From the NCBI RefSeq assembly GCF_013155265.1, contig NZ_JABJXU010000005.1, forward strand, positions 124,001 to 188,000: DNA of 64,000 nt, in the 5' to 3' direction. The notes under the pieces were generated by a model that was given only the letters and a program-made list of their open reading frames with translations, made no database searches and was not told the DNA's origin. Origin of the DNA: Enterococcus sp. MMGLQ5-1 (GTDB taxonomy: Bacteria; Bacillota; Bacilli; Lactobacillales; Streptococcaceae). Position numbers and translations under genes: made by a program. Below, in pieces: positions 1 to 8,222 of the stretch. Position 1 is the first letter of the stretch. Every line of letters starts with the position of its first letter.

Positions 1-9
1 CCAACATTA

Positions 10-324
10 CTATTCAGCAATCCGCTTATAAATATCAATCACTTCTTTTGCTAAGTCATTAAAAGTAATACTCGTCATCAAATGATCCTGACTATGAATT
101 GTAAGCAAGGTGATTTCCATGGAATTACCACGCGCTTCTTCTTGTAATAATTCTGTCTGAGAATGGTGTGCTTCAACCAAAGCTTGATTTGCTGCCTTCA
201 ACTTCTCATCCGCTAACTCAAAATTACCAGCCTTAGCTGCCTGAATCGCTTCCATTGCATCACTTTTTGCATTACCTGCATTAACAATTAGACCCATAAC
301 AGCCTGTAGTTGTTCTTCGCCCAT
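10..324 (-). CDS. PTS lactose/cellobiose-family IIA component
   Basis: Cytoplasmic phosphocarrier of a lactose/cellobiose-family (Lac) PTS; it passes phosphate from HPr to the IIB subunit. The 104-residue length is normal for the family. The segment TIHSQDHLMT carries the expected phosphorylated His77 and the metal-binding Asp80. The ATG at 324 has an AGGAGGT site at 331-337 with a 6-nt spacer. It lies just downstream of the IIB gene in the same transcript. The IIC permease and a phospho-beta-glycosidase would be expected further left, outside the window. Beta-glucosides or chitobiose are likely substrates, but the sequence does not decide which. Confidence 0.93.
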   Translation of the reverse strand: MGEEQLQAVMGLIVNAGNAKSDAMEAIQAAKAGNFELADEKLKAANQALVEAHHSQTELLQEEARGNSMEITLLTIHSQDHLMTSITFNDLAKEVIDIYKRIAE

Positions 325-354
325 TTTTTCACCTCCTATTAATACTAAACAGCC

Positions 355-675
355 TTAACCAATTAATTCTAACGCTGTCTTCAAAACATTTTCACCGTTC
401 ATCATGCCGTAATCAGACATATTAATTACTGCAACAGGAATATTTTTTGAAGCAACCTTTTCCTTAAACTGATTTTCCATAAATCTTACCTGTGGTCCAA
501 GTAAAAGCACGTCCACCGGATGCTCAGCATCCTCTAGCTTGATATCCGCTTCAGAAGCTGAAACCGCAAAAATATTGGCCTCAATACCCTTCTCAATTGC
601 CGCTTTCTCCATCTTGGTAACCAACAAGCTTGTACTCATTCCTGCTGAACAAACTAACATAATATTATTACTCAT
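355..675 (-). CDS. PTS lactose/cellobiose-family IIB component
   Basis: IIB subunit of the same sugar PTS. The N-terminal MSNNIMLVCSAGMSTS is the IIB phosphate loop, with phospho-Cys9 directly after the first strand. An in-frame GTG lies 9 nt upstream (684), but GAGAGGTGA is placed correctly for the ATG at 675, which gives 106 residues. It is the first gene of the operon whose sigma-54 promoter lies at 701-717, and IIA follows at once. Family assignment is firm; the sugar is not known from this fragment. Confidence 0.92.
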   Translation of the reverse strand: MSNNIMLVCSAGMSTSLLVTKMEKAAIEKGIEANIFAVSASEADIKLEDAEHPVDVLLLGPQVRFMENQFKEKVASKNIPVAVINMSDYGMMNGENVLKTALELIG

Positions 676-700
676 ATTTATCACCTCTCCAATTTATACT

Positions 701-717
701 TAGCAAAACGCATGCCA
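701..717 (-). promoter_or_regulatory. Sigma-54 (-24/-12) promoter of the PTS operon
   Basis: Read on the minus strand the sequence is TGGCATGCGTTTTGCTA. It has the -24 TGGCA and -12 TTGC elements of the sigma-54 consensus with exactly the required spacing (GG at 716-715, GC at 704-703). It lies 26 nt upstream of the IIB ATG and just downstream of a LevR-type sigma-54 activator gene, which independently predicts such a promoter. Confidence 0.88.
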
Positions 718-778
718 ACTTTAAAAAACGTTAAAGATAGCTAACTGATAGCATTTTCTGAAAGCAAAAGCTGTTTTT

Positions 779-803
779 TAGTGTGCGTTTCAATCGCACA
801 CTA
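779..803. promoter_or_regulatory. Inverted repeat, candidate upstream activator site
   Basis: Perfect 9-bp arms TAGTGTGCG (779-787) and CGCACACTA (795-803) are separated by 7 nt. The repeat starts about 62 bp upstream of the sigma-54 promoter, a usual distance for an enhancer. No T-run follows, so it is not a terminator. Binding by the neighbouring LevR-like activator is inferred. Confidence 0.6.
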
Positions 804-1081
804 TACTTTCTAATTAACAATTCAAAAATAGGTTTAAATACAGCCTCCTCTTTTAATTATTTGCGTTAGATGTTCTGACATATTTTTGTAATTTATTGCT
901 TTTTTTATCAAAATCACTAACGATAAACATTAGTATAGACCAATAAATCGATTTTAGCAACTTTTTTTTATTTTTCATGTAACTTTTTATAACATACAGA
1001 CTTGCAAAAATAAGCTTTTAATAAAATATTCGCTTAAAACAGCCCAACCACAACCTAAAGTCGACTGCATACAAGCAAAAC

Positions 1082-1110
1082 AAAAAGGGATGCGACACAA
1101 GTCCCATCCC
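1082..1110 (-). terminator. Terminator of the LevR-type regulator
   Basis: On the minus strand a GGGATG/CATCCC stem, extended inward by GAC/GTC around a TTGT loop, is followed by TTTTTG. It lies about 210 nt past the regulator stop codon. The hairpin and its flank look like a dispersed intergenic repeat, but only one copy is present here. Confidence 0.65.
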
Positions 1111-1318
1111 CTCTTGATTCAATATTCGTGATTCGCAGACGATAATTTAGCAGCAACGCAGGAAAATAAATAAATTTCCGAAAATTCTCGTGGGTTCTCG
1201 AAAATATTTTTAAATCGTAGCCCGCCAAGCATGATAGACCTAGGCACCAGCTCACAGTGTCACAAAAAGGACTAAACGCTTTTTGCAGATTTTTCTTAAA
1301 CTCGCTTTTTCAGCAAGC

Positions 1319-3988
1319 CTAGCGACGATTAACCGCATTTTCGACAACCATTTGTGTAATATAGGCAATCTCATCCTCAGAAATCATAATTTCATATTTC
1401 TTTTCAATTGACATTAAATTCACCCGAACAGTATCCATCTCGTAACGCTTAGAAGTGCCATAAGCACTCAGATCCTTGAAGCTTCGACCTGGATTGCCAG
1501 CAATTAAACCATCAACTAGGAAAGCCAAGTGAAGTAAAATACCTAAATTAACATCTGGATCAACCACTAATTGTAGTTGTTTTTCAATTGCAGATAGGTT
1601 CAAAAGGAGCTCCTTAAGTAAATCACCCACTGAATCCACTGAACTTAAAACACCATTAAGTCGTTCTACCATTTGCTCTAAAGGCAGCTCATCTTCAACA
1701 ATTCGTTTAAATACCTCTAATTCCTTATCTAGAAAAATATCAAAAGCCGAAAAGAAAGGAATATTTTGGTAATCAATCGGTACAGTACCAGCAATCGCCA
1801 TAATCTGATAGTTTGCACGCAATTCATCAATATGACGTTTAAACGTCTCCTTTTCCAAAAATTGCAATTGGATAATCTTTACCTTACTTTGATCAATCAC
1901 CGGAGCTACACGATCAAACAATTTTTGAGCCACGCCCTCGCCCGTAAAGCAAGTAACAACCACTGCTTTAGCAAGAGGCTTAGCTTTTGAAAACTGAGTA
2001 TTAACTGCAGACTCATAGGCGGCTTGAATTTTTTGATAAATATCCTCTAACAATCTGCCACTTTCTGAAAGACGCAACGCTTCCATCAAAACTAGCGTCG
2101 TTACTAAAGGCACAACTTTAATTCTGATCGCCAACTCTTCATGAAGCATCGTTGCAAAACTATTCAATGAGCCCATGTCAGTCATTAATAAAACACCATC
2201 TTCCAATGTATCAATTTGATCCTCTAGATAGCGTTTGATTTGATAGTACATTTCTTGAACTTCCATTGTTAGCGGCATATTAAACGCCTTTCCAGTCGAG
2301 GCAAGCGTCAGCTCTTGAGCCGCCTCTAGCATACTGCTCGCAGTAGACTTACCATGCATCACCACTAGAATTTTAACTTGATGCTGTTCTGTTTGTACAA
2401 TATCGCCTAAATCAGAAACTAAAAATTTTGTCAAAAAACCAATTTCATCAAAGGGCAGAGTTAAATTAAACTTTTCTTCAATCATTGTTGAGCAATCTAG
2501 GCCAACTTGAAATTCCTTAGGGTAATCTTTACGCAGGGTATTCAATTCCGGAAAGACGATTGTTTTGCCGTTCTCAACTCGCTCAACCATTCCTTGTAAA
2601 TGTAAGGTAAAGGCAAAAAGCGACTGCTCACTAAATTGGCGCTTCAATTCTGCCGAGGCAAAATCGAATAATCGTTCAGCAAGCTGCTTAATGACATTCG
2701 GAACTGTTGAATATTGATCCTCTTGAGCAGCCAAAATCTCAATATAACGATGAAAATCCTGCATTTTAGCATTTTCTAAAAACTTCTCCATGAAAGAAGT
2801 GGACTCCTTTTTAGTATTCGACAATAAATCATTTGATCCGCTAGCTTTTTTAGAGAACGGAATAAGAAGCTCCTTCATGTCCGCAGAAAACTCTAGCAAA
2901 TCCTGACCATTTTCAATACCTAAGCCTTGAATCCTTTTAAAATCCTTCTTGATGCTGAGTAAGCCCTGTTGGATTTCAAACGGTAAATTATCTTGATGAA
3001 CGATAATTTTAGAATCACTACCCGATTGATAATTTAAAAATGCCCGTGCGCAAACTAATTTTATGTCCTTTTTTATTTGCCCAATATTCCCCTTGGCAGG
3101 ATACAACAAAAAAGAAAGGAAGACGTCGCGCTCAAAAAAAATAGCTTGCTTTAAACGTACCGCTTCAGCTTGAACAAAATGAGCAATCAAAGCAAAGCGT
3201 TCTTCGATTGAACGTTCTCGTAACGGCGGCAAGGTAATCGCCATTTGAATTCGTCGATTAAAGGTTGGCAACAAAACATCTGGTTCCGCAGTGGTTGCAC
3301 CAATAATCTGAACCGTTGCTTTTTGAACCTCAGTACTCTCCCCAAGCGGACGATAAGTCCCTCGGTCAATAAAGGTAAACATCATTTCTTGACCTTCCGG
3401 TGGTAGCCGATGAATTTCATCTAGAAATAAAATACCGCCATCCGCCTTATCTAACAAGCCCAATCGATCTTCATCCGCACCAGTATAGGCGCCTTTTTTT
3501 ACGCCAAAAATATGGGCATATAATAATTGGGGATTTTGTGCATAATCTGCACAATTAAATGTAATAAACGGGATCTCTTCAGTAATACGACCTACTTTTA
3601 GCGCAAACTGGTACATACATTCTGCAAACATCGACTTTCCCGTACCTGATTCACCAAACAATAATGTATGCAGACCATTGGGCGGATAAACAACCGCCGC
3701 TTTCGCTTGCTCAATACAAATTTTTAATGAATTTTCCGCGCCAATCAAATTTTCAAAGGTAATCAATTGAAAATCAGATTGAGCCACTTCTAGCATTGCA
3801 TTACTTTGACAACAATACAAGACAGGTCGACCCTCTAATCTTTGAATCCGCTGCTCTTTATACAATTCAGCTAGATACCTACTTGACTGCGTTCTCGACA
3901 TCGACAACGCTTGTGAAACCTCTATTGCTGAAACAGGCTTGCCTATCTCTTCCAAAAAAGCTAAAACTTCATCTTTTTTCTGAACCAA
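1319..3988 (-). CDS. Sigma-54-dependent PTS operon activator, LevR/CelR type
   Basis: Activates sigma-54 promoters of sugar PTS operons and is controlled by PTS phosphorylation. Numbered from the upstream GTG (892 residues): winged helix about 8-62; AAA+ domain with Walker A GESGTGKS 115-122, the sigma-54 contact loop as GAYTGA 169-174 and Walker B ending FLDE 194; PRD1 about 455-535 (His466); EIIA-Man-like domain about 541-660 (His548); EIIB-Gat-like domain about 678-760 (Cys683); PRD2 about 800-890 (His823). GGGAGG directly abuts the GTG at 3997, so the TTG at 3988, 8 nt further on, is the better start (889 residues). The second histidine expected in each PRD is not obvious. Its target is very probably the adjacent PTS operon. 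Confidence 0.93.
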   Translation of the reverse strand: MVQKKDEVLAFLEEIGKPVSAIEVSQALSMSRTQSSRYLAELYKEQRIQRLEGRPVLYCCQSNAMLEVAQSDFQLITFENLIGAENSLKICIEQAKAAVVYPPNGLHTLLFGESGTGKSMFAECMYQFALKVGRITEEIPFITFNCADYAQNPQLLYAHIFGVKKGAYTGADEDRLGLLDKADGGILFLDEIHRLPPEGQEMMFTFIDRGTYRPLGESTEVQKATVQIIGATTAEPDVLLPTFNRRIQMAITLPPLRERSIEERFALIAHFVQAEAVRLKQAIFFERDVFLSFLLYPAKGNIGQIKKDIKLVCARAFLNYQSGSDSKIIVHQDNLPFEIQQGLLSIKKDFKRIQGLGIENGQDLLEFSADMKELLIPFSKKASGSNDLLSNTKKESTSFMEKFLENAKMQDFHRYIEILAAQEDQYSTVPNVIKQLAERLFDFASAELKRQFSEQSLFAFTLHLQGMVERVENGKTIVFPELNTLRKDYPKEFQVGLDCSTMIEEKFNLTLPFDEIGFLTKFLVSDLGDIVQTEQHQVKILVVMHGKSTASSMLEAAQELTLASTGKAFNMPLTMEVQEMYYQIKRYLEDQIDTLEDGVLLMTDMGSLNSFATMLHEELAIRIKVVPLVTTLVLMEALRLSESGRLLEDIYQKIQAAYESAVNTQFSKAKPLAKAVVVTCFTGEGVAQKLFDRVAPVIDQSKVKIIQLQFLEKETFKRHIDELRANYQIMAIAGTVPIDYQNIPFFSAFDIFLDKELEVFKRIVEDELPLEQMVERLNGVLSSVDSVGDLLKELLLNLSAIEKQLQLVVDPDVNLGILLHLAFLVDGLIAGNPGRSFKDLSAYGTSKRYEMDTVRVNLMSIEKKYEIMISEDEIAYITQMVVENAVNRR

Positions 3989-4116
3989 CCCATTCACCTC
4001 CCAGTCATTGACTTAAAGCCAACATCTATCACTCGGTTTTCTCTACTTTTAATCAAATCATAGCAGAATCACAAAAATAAGTCTATACCAATTGATAGCG
4101 TTGTCACTAATTCAAA

Positions 4117-4683
4117 TCAGCCAATTAAATACCCCAAAATACCAGCAACTATAATTAAAAAAATTGGATTAATACGACGCCATCTTATTTGGACATAGGC
4201 AGAAGCAATAAATACCACAAGTGCAAACGGAGATATTACCGAAAAGGGCGCTTCAGAAACTTGCTGCCAGCTGACATTGTCAACTAGGATAATACCAAAA
4301 ATTATCGTTATTGAAGCATAGATAATTAACCCAACAACACTTGCTTTAATCGTATCCATTACAAATTTAAATAATGGATTATTCTTGATTATTTGTTCAT
4401 AGCGCAAGGCAATTGGTACATAGATAAACGAGGGGATACAGACAGCCAGCGTTGCAATTAATGAGCCTAAAATACCAGCAATTAGATAACCGACATAGGT
4501 TGCCGAATTAACCGCAATTGGTCCTGGAATCATCAAATCCAAGGCTGTCAAGTCCGTAAACTGATCAACTGTTAAGCCCAAATTTTTGGAAACCGACAGC
4601 ACCATTGAAAGCATTGCATAGCCACCACCAAAGCCGACAGCTGAAATCTTTAAAAAAGAGGTAAATAAACGCCAATAAATCAC
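4117..4683 (-). CDS. Chromate transporter family protein, second half
   Basis: One half of a split CHR (ChrA-like) membrane transporter. In short-chain CHR systems two homologous proteins of about 190 residues pair up. The N-terminal GFGGGYAML and LTALDLMIPGPIAVNSATYVG are characteristic CHR segments, and about six membrane helices are visible. It starts at a GTG overlapping the upstream gene's stop (GTGA), which implies translational coupling. No chrB-like regulator is nearby. The substrate may be an anion other than chromate. Confidence 0.85.
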   Translation of the reverse strand: MIYWRLFTSFLKISAVGFGGGYAMLSMVLSVSKNLGLTVDQFTDLTALDLMIPGPIAVNSATYVGYLIAGILGSLIATLAVCIPSFIYVPIALRYEQIIKNNPLFKFVMDTIKASVVGLIIYASITIIFGIILVDNVSWQQVSEAPFSVISPFALVVFIASAYVQIRWRRINPIFLIIVAGILGYLIG

Positions 4684-5237
4684 TTTTTAACCCCTTTCTG
4701 ACTGAATCGATAATAGGTAAAACCAAATAACGCCGCAATAAGTAATACTAACGGTGCAGAAAGATTTAAAATAAATAATAAACTAAGACTTATCAAAAGC
4801 ACAAGAATACCATATCGATTGCGAATATTATGCTGATACAATGTAATCGCCGCCGTTAAAATCATCGCTGAAGACGCTGCTCTAATACCCAAAAAGGCAC
4901 TTTGAAGACGCGTGGTCATCGGAAGAATTGAATAAAGCATTGTCGCAGCCAGCATTAAAACAAAAGCCGGCAAAATTGCACCAAAGGCCGCGTAAAACAT
5001 ACCACGCCAACCAGCAAGCTTTTTACCAACAAAACAGGCAAAATTTAAAACAATCATTCCCGGTAGGGTCTGTGATAGGGTTGCGTATTCTAAAAAATCA
5101 TCTTCGTCTATCAGCTGATTACTCTCAACTAAATCTCGTTGTAGCACTGGTAACATCGCTAATCCACCAGCAAAGGTAAATAAACTAGCAATAAAAAAGG
5201 TTTTAAATAAAATTAAATTAGTTGATTTTCGAGGCAT
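4680..5237 (-). CDS. Chromate transporter family protein, first half
   Basis: Partner of the overlapping downstream gene in a two-gene CHR transporter. The diagnostic segments are FTFAGGLAMLPVLQRDLV and LSQTLPGMIVLNFACFVG, followed by several hydrophobic helices. An upstream ATG at 5273 gives 197 residues, but an AAAGGAG site 9 nt before the ATG at 5237 (MPRKSTN) supports the shorter 185-residue form. The pair stands alone between other units. Confidence 0.85.
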   Translation of the reverse strand: MPRKSTNLILFKTFFIASLFTFAGGLAMLPVLQRDLVESNQLIDEDDFLEYATLSQTLPGMIVLNFACFVGKKLAGWRGMFYAAFGAILPAFVLMLAATMLYSILPMTTRLQSAFLGIRAASSAMILTAAITLYQHNIRNRYGILVLLISLSLLFILNLSAPLVLLIAALFGFTYYRFSQKGVKK

Positions 5238-5273
5238 TCCACGATACTCCTTTGTCTGCTTCATTACTGTCAT

Positions 5274-5638
5274 TACTATAATTTAATCATAACTTTTTCC
5301 TTATATATAGACAATCATAATTGATCTTTATTTAATTTATTATGCGATATTCAAATAAGCTCGTCTGTCAAAAGGCGAAGCCAAGAAAGCACTCTGTTGA
5401 AAAATATAAATTTTGCCTCTTAAACCATCAAGCATCCTCTTCCTTTGAGGTAACATATTCAAATTTATAAACCCAGCCTCGACCATTCTTACCAAAACAA
5501 CAAGCGACCTAAAGCGATAGCTCCACGAGCACCTCCCTTCGTTTATAAAAATTCAATGAATAAAAAAAGGCAAAGAGCCGGTCTAATATCCGGCTCTTTG
5601 CTCTTATTTTAATGAAAAATTTTACAATGTGCTTACGT
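5274..5638. other. 365-bp intergenic region with coding-like fragment
   Basis: It contains the terminator at 5570-5601 and, on the minus strand at 5428-5508, a short open stretch with protein-like composition (GKNGRGWVYKFEYV, ending KEEDA then stop). An in-frame TAG directly upstream separates this from GGGAGG plus GTG and five codons. It may be a gene relic. Nothing else is recognised. Confidence 0.35.
5570..5601 (-). terminator. Terminator of the YheA/PspC/PsiE operon
   Basis: Perfect 11-bp arms GCAAAGAGCCG and CGGCTCTTTGC enclose a 10-nt loop. On the minus strand the right arm is followed by CCTTTTTTTA. It lies just past the PsiE-like gene. Confidence 0.88.
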
Positions 5639-6094
5639 CTAATGGTGCTGATCTTCATCTTTACCCGATAATTTAGAAAAATCAAATGAGCTTTGCGGCT
5701 GTCTACCACGTATTTTCTCGACCGCATATTGAAGTAAAATTAAAGTTACAATTAATATCAAAATTGATAGCGATAAAAGTAAGATTTGACCCGCATCATG
5801 ATCAGATAAGATTTGACGTAAAACCGCTGTTACACAAATATAAATTAAATAACGAATTGGTATGTGATGGTTTTCCTGTAAATAACGAAAAATTAGCATA
5901 ATGAACTCAAAGGTCATAAAGAAGGTTAATACATTACGAATAATTGCTTCCAAACGTAATTTATCCCCTAAGCTGATGACAATTTGAAAAATTTCATATA
6001 ACTCTCTTGCCGAGACAATTAACAATAATCCCGCTAGCGTTATCAAAAAAATATCTAGGATAAAATTAATCGTTGCTTTCGTTTGTTTTTTCAT
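5639..6094 (-). CDS. PsiE-like membrane protein
   Basis: A 151-residue protein with about four transmembrane helices and the conserved PsiE-family segment IPIRYLIYICVTAVLR. PsiE is named for phosphate-starvation induction, but its biochemical role is unknown. It begins 1 nt past the stop of the PspC-domain gene and ends with a polar DEDQHH tail. Context (PspC upstream) suggests a membrane-stress unit; this is inference. Confidence 0.75.
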   Translation of the reverse strand: MKKQTKATINFILDIFLITLAGLLLIVSARELYEIFQIVISLGDKLRLEAIIRNVLTFFMTFEFIMLIFRYLQENHHIPIRYLIYICVTAVLRQILSDHDAGQILLLSLSILILIVTLILLQYAVEKIRGRQPQSSFDFSKLSGKDEDQHH

Positions 6095-6349
6095 TTAATC
6101 ACCTACTGGCATAAAAATCCAAAGCAAAATGTAAGTACCCACTCCGAAGCCTGCGAAGAAAATTAAAATTATCCAAATAACACGTAAAACGGTTGAGTCA
6201 ATATTCAACTGTCTGGCAATGCCGCCTAACACACCTGCAATTACCCTATCACTTCTCGATTTTGTAAAGCCCAAAACACCAACTACCCAGCGGACAATAA
6301 GAAGCGGTAGTACAATAGAAAAAAAACTAATTATTAATAAATAAATCAT
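6095..6349 (-). CDS. PspC-domain membrane protein
   Basis: An 84-residue protein with the PspC core KSRSDRVIAGVLGGIARQL, followed by a second hydrophobic segment ending LWIFMPVGD. PspC proteins belong to membrane-stress responses. An extra N-terminal helix (IYLLIISFFSIVLPLLIV) precedes the core, making it longer than the minimal domain. AAAGGA within the last codons of the upstream YheA-like gene serves its ATG, so the genes are coupled. Confidence 0.88.
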   Translation of the reverse strand: MIYLLIISFFSIVLPLLIVRWVVGVLGFTKSRSDRVIAGVLGGIARQLNIDSTVLRVIWIILIFFAGFGVGTYILLWIFMPVGD

Positions 6350-6353
6350 ACTA

Positions 6354-6701
6354 TTATCCTTTCGGACGATATAAATCTTGTACAGGCTTTAAGACAATCT
6401 TTTGAATATCATTAATAATAATTTGTAAGGCTTGCTCCTTAGCCATCAATGAAGTCAATAGCTCGTTTTCTTGCAATTTGGCTTGAAACTCTTGCGCTTT
6501 AGCTTGATCCGCTTCATCTAGCTCCTGACCATTTGCAATCTTATCTTGTAGCTGCTGTTGAAAGGTAATAAAAGCATCGTAAGAAGCCTTAGCTTCAGGC
6601 TGTTCGTTAATCACATCCAAAGCTTGCTTAATATCTTGATATTCTTGAGAATTTCTAATTTCAATTTCTAATTGGTTCGCTGTGTCATAAATATTTGCCA
6701 T
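6354..6701 (-). CDS. YheA/YmcA/YlbF-family helical protein
   Basis: A helical protein of the YheA-YmcA-YlbF (DUF964) family. The start MANIYDTANQLE and the acidic, Gln-rich helices are typical, and 115 residues matches YheA. AAAAAGGAG lies 8 nt before the ATG at 6701; the longer reading from 6746 lacks such a site. YmcA and YlbF act on RNA processing and developmental regulators in Bacillus, but the role of the YheA branch is unclear. Confidence 0.82.
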   Translation of the reverse strand: MANIYDTANQLEIEIRNSQEYQDIKQALDVINEQPEAKASYDAFITFQQQLQDKIANGQELDEADQAKAQEFQAKLQENELLTSLMAKEQALQIIINDIQKIVLKPVQDLYRPKG

Positions 6702-6717
6702 TAAAATACTCCTTTTT

Positions 6718-7059
6718 CTATTCTGCTTCAAAAACTTCACGGTCAATCAATGTCTGCATTTGAAAATAAAACTTTTCTTGAATCATTTGATTTTTATCAT
6801 TTTTAAAAATATTAACCAATCTTAAACCAGACATATCTGTAATCGATAATTTTAGCTTATTCAATTCTCGATTGACAATGATTTTAAGTTTAAAACCATC
6901 GCCAGAATTTGGAACTGCTTCTAGTAATCTTTCAAACTGAAAATTACCACTTGCAGTTTCAACAAAGCCGTTATCTCGTAGCGTAAATTTTTTTACCTTT
7001 GGATTTAGACGATAAGCAGCTTTGCTATCCTCTAAATGCACGCTTGTCTGAAATGCCAT
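6718..7059 (-). CDS. DUF1831 protein beside cysteine desulfurase
   Basis: A 113-residue protein resembling the DUF1831 family of lactic acid bacteria (segments LNPKVKKFTLRDNGF and GNFQFERLLE). This family is often next to a NifS-type gene, as here (9 nt downstream of it, with a strong GAGGAGGG site). The function is unknown; a role in sulfur transfer is suggested only by context. Confidence 0.7.
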   Translation of the reverse strand: MAFQTSVHLEDSKAAYRLNPKVKKFTLRDNGFVETASGNFQFERLLEAVPNSGDGFKLKIIVNRELNKLKLSITDMSGLRLVNIFKNDKNQMIQEKFYFQMQTLIDREVFEAE

Positions 7060-7068
7060 TTTCCCTCC

Positions 7069-8190
7069 TCACTTTGTCTCTTGGATCAGTGTAGCAATTA
7101 GCACTTTTACCGCTTCACAAGTAGTTCCCTTGCCAAAGCTAATCCTAATATTTTCTGTTAGTTTCTCCGAGTCCGTCCCATACATCGCTTCTAGCACATG
7201 ACTTGGTTCGATCGCACCAGCAGTACAGGCAGAGCCTGTTGAGACCGCAATGCCCTTTAAATCTAGCTTCATCAATAATAAATCCTGCTTAATCCCTCTA
7301 AAGCCAATATTTAGAACATAGGGGACACCTGCTTGACTCCCATTTATATAGTAGGGTACTCGACTAGCATCTAGCTCATCAAAAATCATCGCCTTAAAGG
7401 ATTCATAGCTTTGATAATCCGCTAGCCGATTAGCCTCACTAATTGCCAAAGCGTCAGTCATGCCAACAATATATGCTAAATTTTCAGTGCCAGCTCTGCG
7501 CTTACGCTCCTGATCACCACCATGCATAAAGACGTTCAGCTTAGTACCGGCTTTACAATAAAGAAAACCAACTCCCTTAGGACCACCAAACTTATGCGCT
7601 GTCGCTGAAAGCAAATCAACCTTTAATTGATTTGGCTTCACTGCAATTTTCCCAATGGCTTGAACAGCATCCGTGTGAAAAATAATCGATTTTTCTGCCA
7701 AAAAATCACCAATTTCACTAATCGGATATAGATTACCTGTTTCATTATTAACCATCATAATTGATACTAAAATCGTATCTAGTCTAATTGCAGCCTTTAA
7801 ATCAGCGAGTGAAATTTGACCATTTGCATCAACCGGTAGATAGGTCACTTCAAAGCCTAGCTCACGCTCTAAAAAGGACATTGGATGTAAAATACTATGA
7901 TGCTCAACGCTCGTGGTAATCAAATGCTTCCCTTTACTTTGATTAGCAAGTGCCGCTCCAATTAAAGCAGTATTATTACTCTCTGTACCACAGGAAGTAA
8001 AAACAATTTCATCTGTTCTAACTTCTAAAATTTGAGCAATTTGCGTTCTCGCTTGTTCTAATTGAGCCGCAGCCTTGCGCCCATAGGCGTGGATGCTTGA
8101 AGCGTTACCGTAGTTATCCGCTAAGACGCTTCCAATCGTTTTAGCCACTTCTGGCAATACTGGTGTTGTTGCCGCGTAATCAAAATACAT
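7069..8190 (-). CDS. Cysteine desulfurase, NifS/IscS type
   Basis: PLP enzyme that takes sulfur from cysteine as an enzyme persulfide, for tRNA thiolation or cofactor synthesis. The PLP lysine is Lys200 in ATAHKFGGPKG, and the catalytic cysteine is Cys322 in STGSACTAG. N-terminal YFDYAATTP and SCGTESNN are family signatures. At 373 residues it is full length. mnmA, a possible sulfur user, lies elsewhere in the window (42056). No IscU or SufU is adjacent. Confidence 0.93.
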   Translation of the reverse strand: MYFDYAATTPVLPEVAKTIGSVLADNYGNASSIHAYGRKAAAQLEQARTQIAQILEVRTDEIVFTSCGTESNNTALIGAALANQSKGKHLITTSVEHHSILHPMSFLERELGFEVTYLPVDANGQISLADLKAAIRLDTILVSIMMVNNETGNLYPISEIGDFLAEKSIIFHTDAVQAIGKIAVKPNQLKVDLLSATAHKFGGPKGVGFLYCKAGTKLNVFMHGGDQERKRRAGTENLAYIVGMTDALAISEANRLADYQSYESFKAMIFDELDASRVPYYINGSQAGVPYVLNIGFRGIKQDLLLMKLDLKGIAVSTGSACTAGAIEPSHVLEAMYGTDSEKLTENIRISFGKGTTCEAVKVLIATLIQETK

Positions 8191-8222
8191 TGAATCACAC
8201 TTTCTTTTATCCTTATTTTACT

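Larger units (their letters stand above)
685..1318. other. 634-bp intergenic region
   Basis: It holds the sigma-54 promoter, the upstream inverted repeat, and (about 1055-1260) a more GC-rich stretch ending in a hairpin. That stretch is open on the minus strand for 66 codons, but the translation is not protein-like and no ribosome binding site precedes it, so I do not call a gene. I see nothing recognisable at about 830-1050, which is AT-rich. Confidence 0.6.

Noticed and set aside
1055-1255. A 66-codon minus-strand ORF as a gene
   Set aside because: It has no ribosome binding site, an unlikely composition, and overlaps the regulator's terminator hairpin.
4117-5237. A single chrA broken by a frameshift
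   Set aside because: Both genes have proper starts, and short-chain CHR transporters normally occur as two coupled genes.
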